From: Paracoccus aerius
Lineage (GTDB): Bacteria > Pseudomonadota > Alphaproteobacteria > Rhodobacterales > Rhodobacteraceae
Direction of reading: 5' to 3'
DNA length: 64,000 nucleotides
Assembly (NCBI RefSeq): GCF_014656455.1
Contig: NZ_BNCL01000007.1
Span: forward strand, 1-64,000
In this document: positions 62,869-64,000 of the stretch, one piece after another
Position numbering within the stretch: the first letter of the stretch is position 1
Layout: every line of letters starts with the position of its first letter
Notes under the pieces: model-generated
The model's input: only the letters and a program-made list of their open reading frames with translations
The model's database searches: none
Told to the model about the DNA's origin: nothing
Made by a program: the position numbers and the translations under genes

Positions 62869-62885
62869 GTGGCGGCCCGACGGCA

Positions 62886-63563
62886 TCAGCCGCCTTTCCG
62901 CCGAAGCTTCACCGTCGCGGTCCGGGCGATCCGCTGCACGAAGTCCGACAAGGCCTGTTCGGCGGCTTCCAAGGGCGTGCGGGCGGGCCGCAATGCCTCG
63001 ACCCGGCCATCGACGACCATCTGGGCAAGGCCATAAACGAAGATGCGCGAGGACATCACCAGCATCGGGATGTCCTCGTCATCGCGAAGACGCCCTGCGT
63101 CGCGGGCGCGTTCCAGCATCCGCGTCATCAGGTCGATCACCGAATCGAGGTAGCGCCGCAGTTCCGGCACCCGACCCACGTTCAGACTGGGGTGGCTTGC
63201 GATCATCCGGAACTGGATGCGGTGGTCGGCTGCCCAGCGGATATAGGCCTTTCCAAGCGCCAGGAACTGCCCGACCGCATCACCGGGATCGACCTTGACG
63301 ACCGCCTTGGTGCAGGAATCCATCAGGCGCACCAAGGCTTGTTCGGCCACCGCCAGAAGCAGGCTGTGCTTGTCGGGAAAGATGCGCTGCAGGTCGGACG
63401 GGTCGATCCCCAGGCGCGCTGCAACCTGTTCCAGATCCGGATCTCGCCGGTCCAGATCATCCATCATCTGAAGGGTCGCCACCACGGCCTGCCCATGCAG
63501 GCCAAGCCCCCTCATGATGTCGTCATGTCTGCTCACGGCACGATCCTGATCAACCACGCTCAT
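62886..63563 (-). CDS. TetR/AcrR-family transcriptional regulator
   Basis: A 225-residue regulator: N-terminal HTH in the LEQVAARLGIDPSDLQRIF-PDKHSLLLAVAEQAL region (about 44-80) and a ligand domain with QFLALGKAYIRWAADHRIQF and MIASHPSL, common in regulators of lipid or short-chain metabolism. Starts are uncertain: several in-frame ATGs exist upstream (63,647; 63,584), none with a strong RBS; the one chosen is the shortest that keeps a full N-terminus. No divergent or co-directed target gene is obvious except ahcY. Confidence 0.8.
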   Translation of the reverse strand: MSVVDQDRAVSRHDDIMRGLGLHGQAVVATLQMMDDLDRRDPDLEQVAARLGIDPSDLQRIFPDKHSLLLAVAEQALVRLMDSCTKAVVKVDPGDAVGQFLALGKAYIRWAADHRIQFRMIASHPSLNVGRVPELRRYLDSVIDLMTRMLERARDAGRLRDDEDIPMLVMSSRIFVYGLAQMVVDGRVEALRPARTPLEAAEQALSDFVQRIARTATVKLRRKGG

Positions 63564-63826
63564 GTCAGGGCCGACCCGGGGCGTCATGCGACGGATGTTC
63601 CCTGACACGGAACGAACCACGTTCACCAAGGTTCCCCGCCAAGCCACCGATCCGGCTGGACAGGATCCTGGCGGTCCTGCCGGCAGCTATGCCGGAACGG
63701 CCGAGGAAACCCGGTGAACAACGACTGAACATAACCACTGACGATCCCGACACGGGGCCCATGAAACAAGGTAACACGCAGCAAGGCTGCTGCGAACTTC
63801 GCTAAAACGACAGGTCGCGTCCCGGC

Positions 63827-64000
63827 CTAGCCTTCCGCGCGGGATTGGCGCTTGCGTTCGTGGGGATCCAGGAAACGCTTGCGCAGGCGGATGTTCTTGG
63901 GCGTCACCTCGACCAGCTCGTCGTCGTTGATATAGGCGATGGCTTCTTCCAGCGACATGCGGACCGGGGGCGTCAGGCGCACGGCCTCGTCGGTGCCGGA
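63827..64000 (-). CDS. typA: GTP-binding protein TypA/BipA, C-terminal end (partial)
   Basis: The last 57 codons: [40 protein letters not shown] and RKRQ, the typical TypA/BipA C-terminal domain. The gene continues beyond the right edge. BipA is a ribosome-associated translational GTPase used under stress and low temperature. Stop TAG at 63,827-63,829. Confidence 0.93.
   Translation of the reverse strand, partial: SGTDEAVRLTPPVRMSLEEAIAYINDDELVEVTPKNIRLRKRFLDPHERKRQSRAEG

Larger units (their letters stand above)
62571..62885. other. Structured leader/intergenic region between ahcY and the TetR gene
   Basis: 315 bases without a convincing gene. Contains a nested hairpin (62,606-62,627), a perfect 12-bp stem-loop (62,668-62,699) and a 16-bp palindrome (62,853-62,868). 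The ahcY promoter must lie here. Confidence 0.6.

Overview
The window looks like the chromosome of a Rhodobacteraceae alphaproteobacterium, most likely Paracoccus or a close relative. This rests on high GC with GC-biased third codon positions, the types of housekeeping protein present (463-aa AhcY, PutA lacking a DNA-binding domain beside an Lrp-type regulator, ScfR-family regulators, TTG/GTG starts), and local gene orders such as infA-maf-RNase E/G-yacG-tRNA-Phe. The genus is an inference; no 16S rRNA gene is present.

Left part (1-9,500): the tail of acetyl-CoA synthetase (acs), a large MFS carrier, a single-domain response regulator, three small envelope proteins, the zinc uptake locus (zur-znuC-znuB divergent from znuA with two Zur-like boxes between them), hemP, a pseudouridine synthase with a long repetitive basic tail, tadA and tRNA-Gly.

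9,600-25,340: a valine (isobutyryl-CoA) degradation cluster (mmsB, HIBYL-CoA hydrolase, acyl-CoA dehydrogenase, mmsA) with a YbdK-type ligase and a divergent LysR regulator; coaD; an SDR/FAH-hydrolase pair; an M23 peptidase-bactofilin pair; and two divergent ScfR-type (short-chain acyl-CoA responsive) regulators sharing a perfect 12-bp inverted repeat built on TTTGCAAA.

25,400-37,960: a two-component module (response regulator, small membrane protein, SSS-transporter/histidine-kinase fusion), an orphan FliM-like SpoA protein, the infA-maf-RNase E/G-yacG-tRNA-Phe run, ribB-ribH, and putA with its divergent Lrp-type regulator.

37,995-47,960: a genomic island of about 10 kb inserted at the 3' end of tRNA-Ser(CGA), bounded by a 14-bp direct repeat. 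It holds a tyrosine integrase, an AlpA-like protein, several small unknown proteins and a visibly AT-richer defence cargo: a Zn-ribbon adenine methylase overlapping a PD-(D/E)XK nuclease gene, convergent with a DUF262/DUF1524 (GmrSD-type) protein. Four palindromes of the form TTGCAAC-N2-GTTGCAA are scattered through the island. This island is the best candidate for an undescribed system.

47,960-64,000: ordinary chromosome: DUF2059 protein, NUDIX fusion, cysK, MscS-like channel, AI-2E family exporter, gyrA, dsbB, ypfJ, two tiny membrane proteins, a COQ10/START protein, the ahcY-metK methyl-cycle operon with a structured leader, a TetR regulator and the end of typA.
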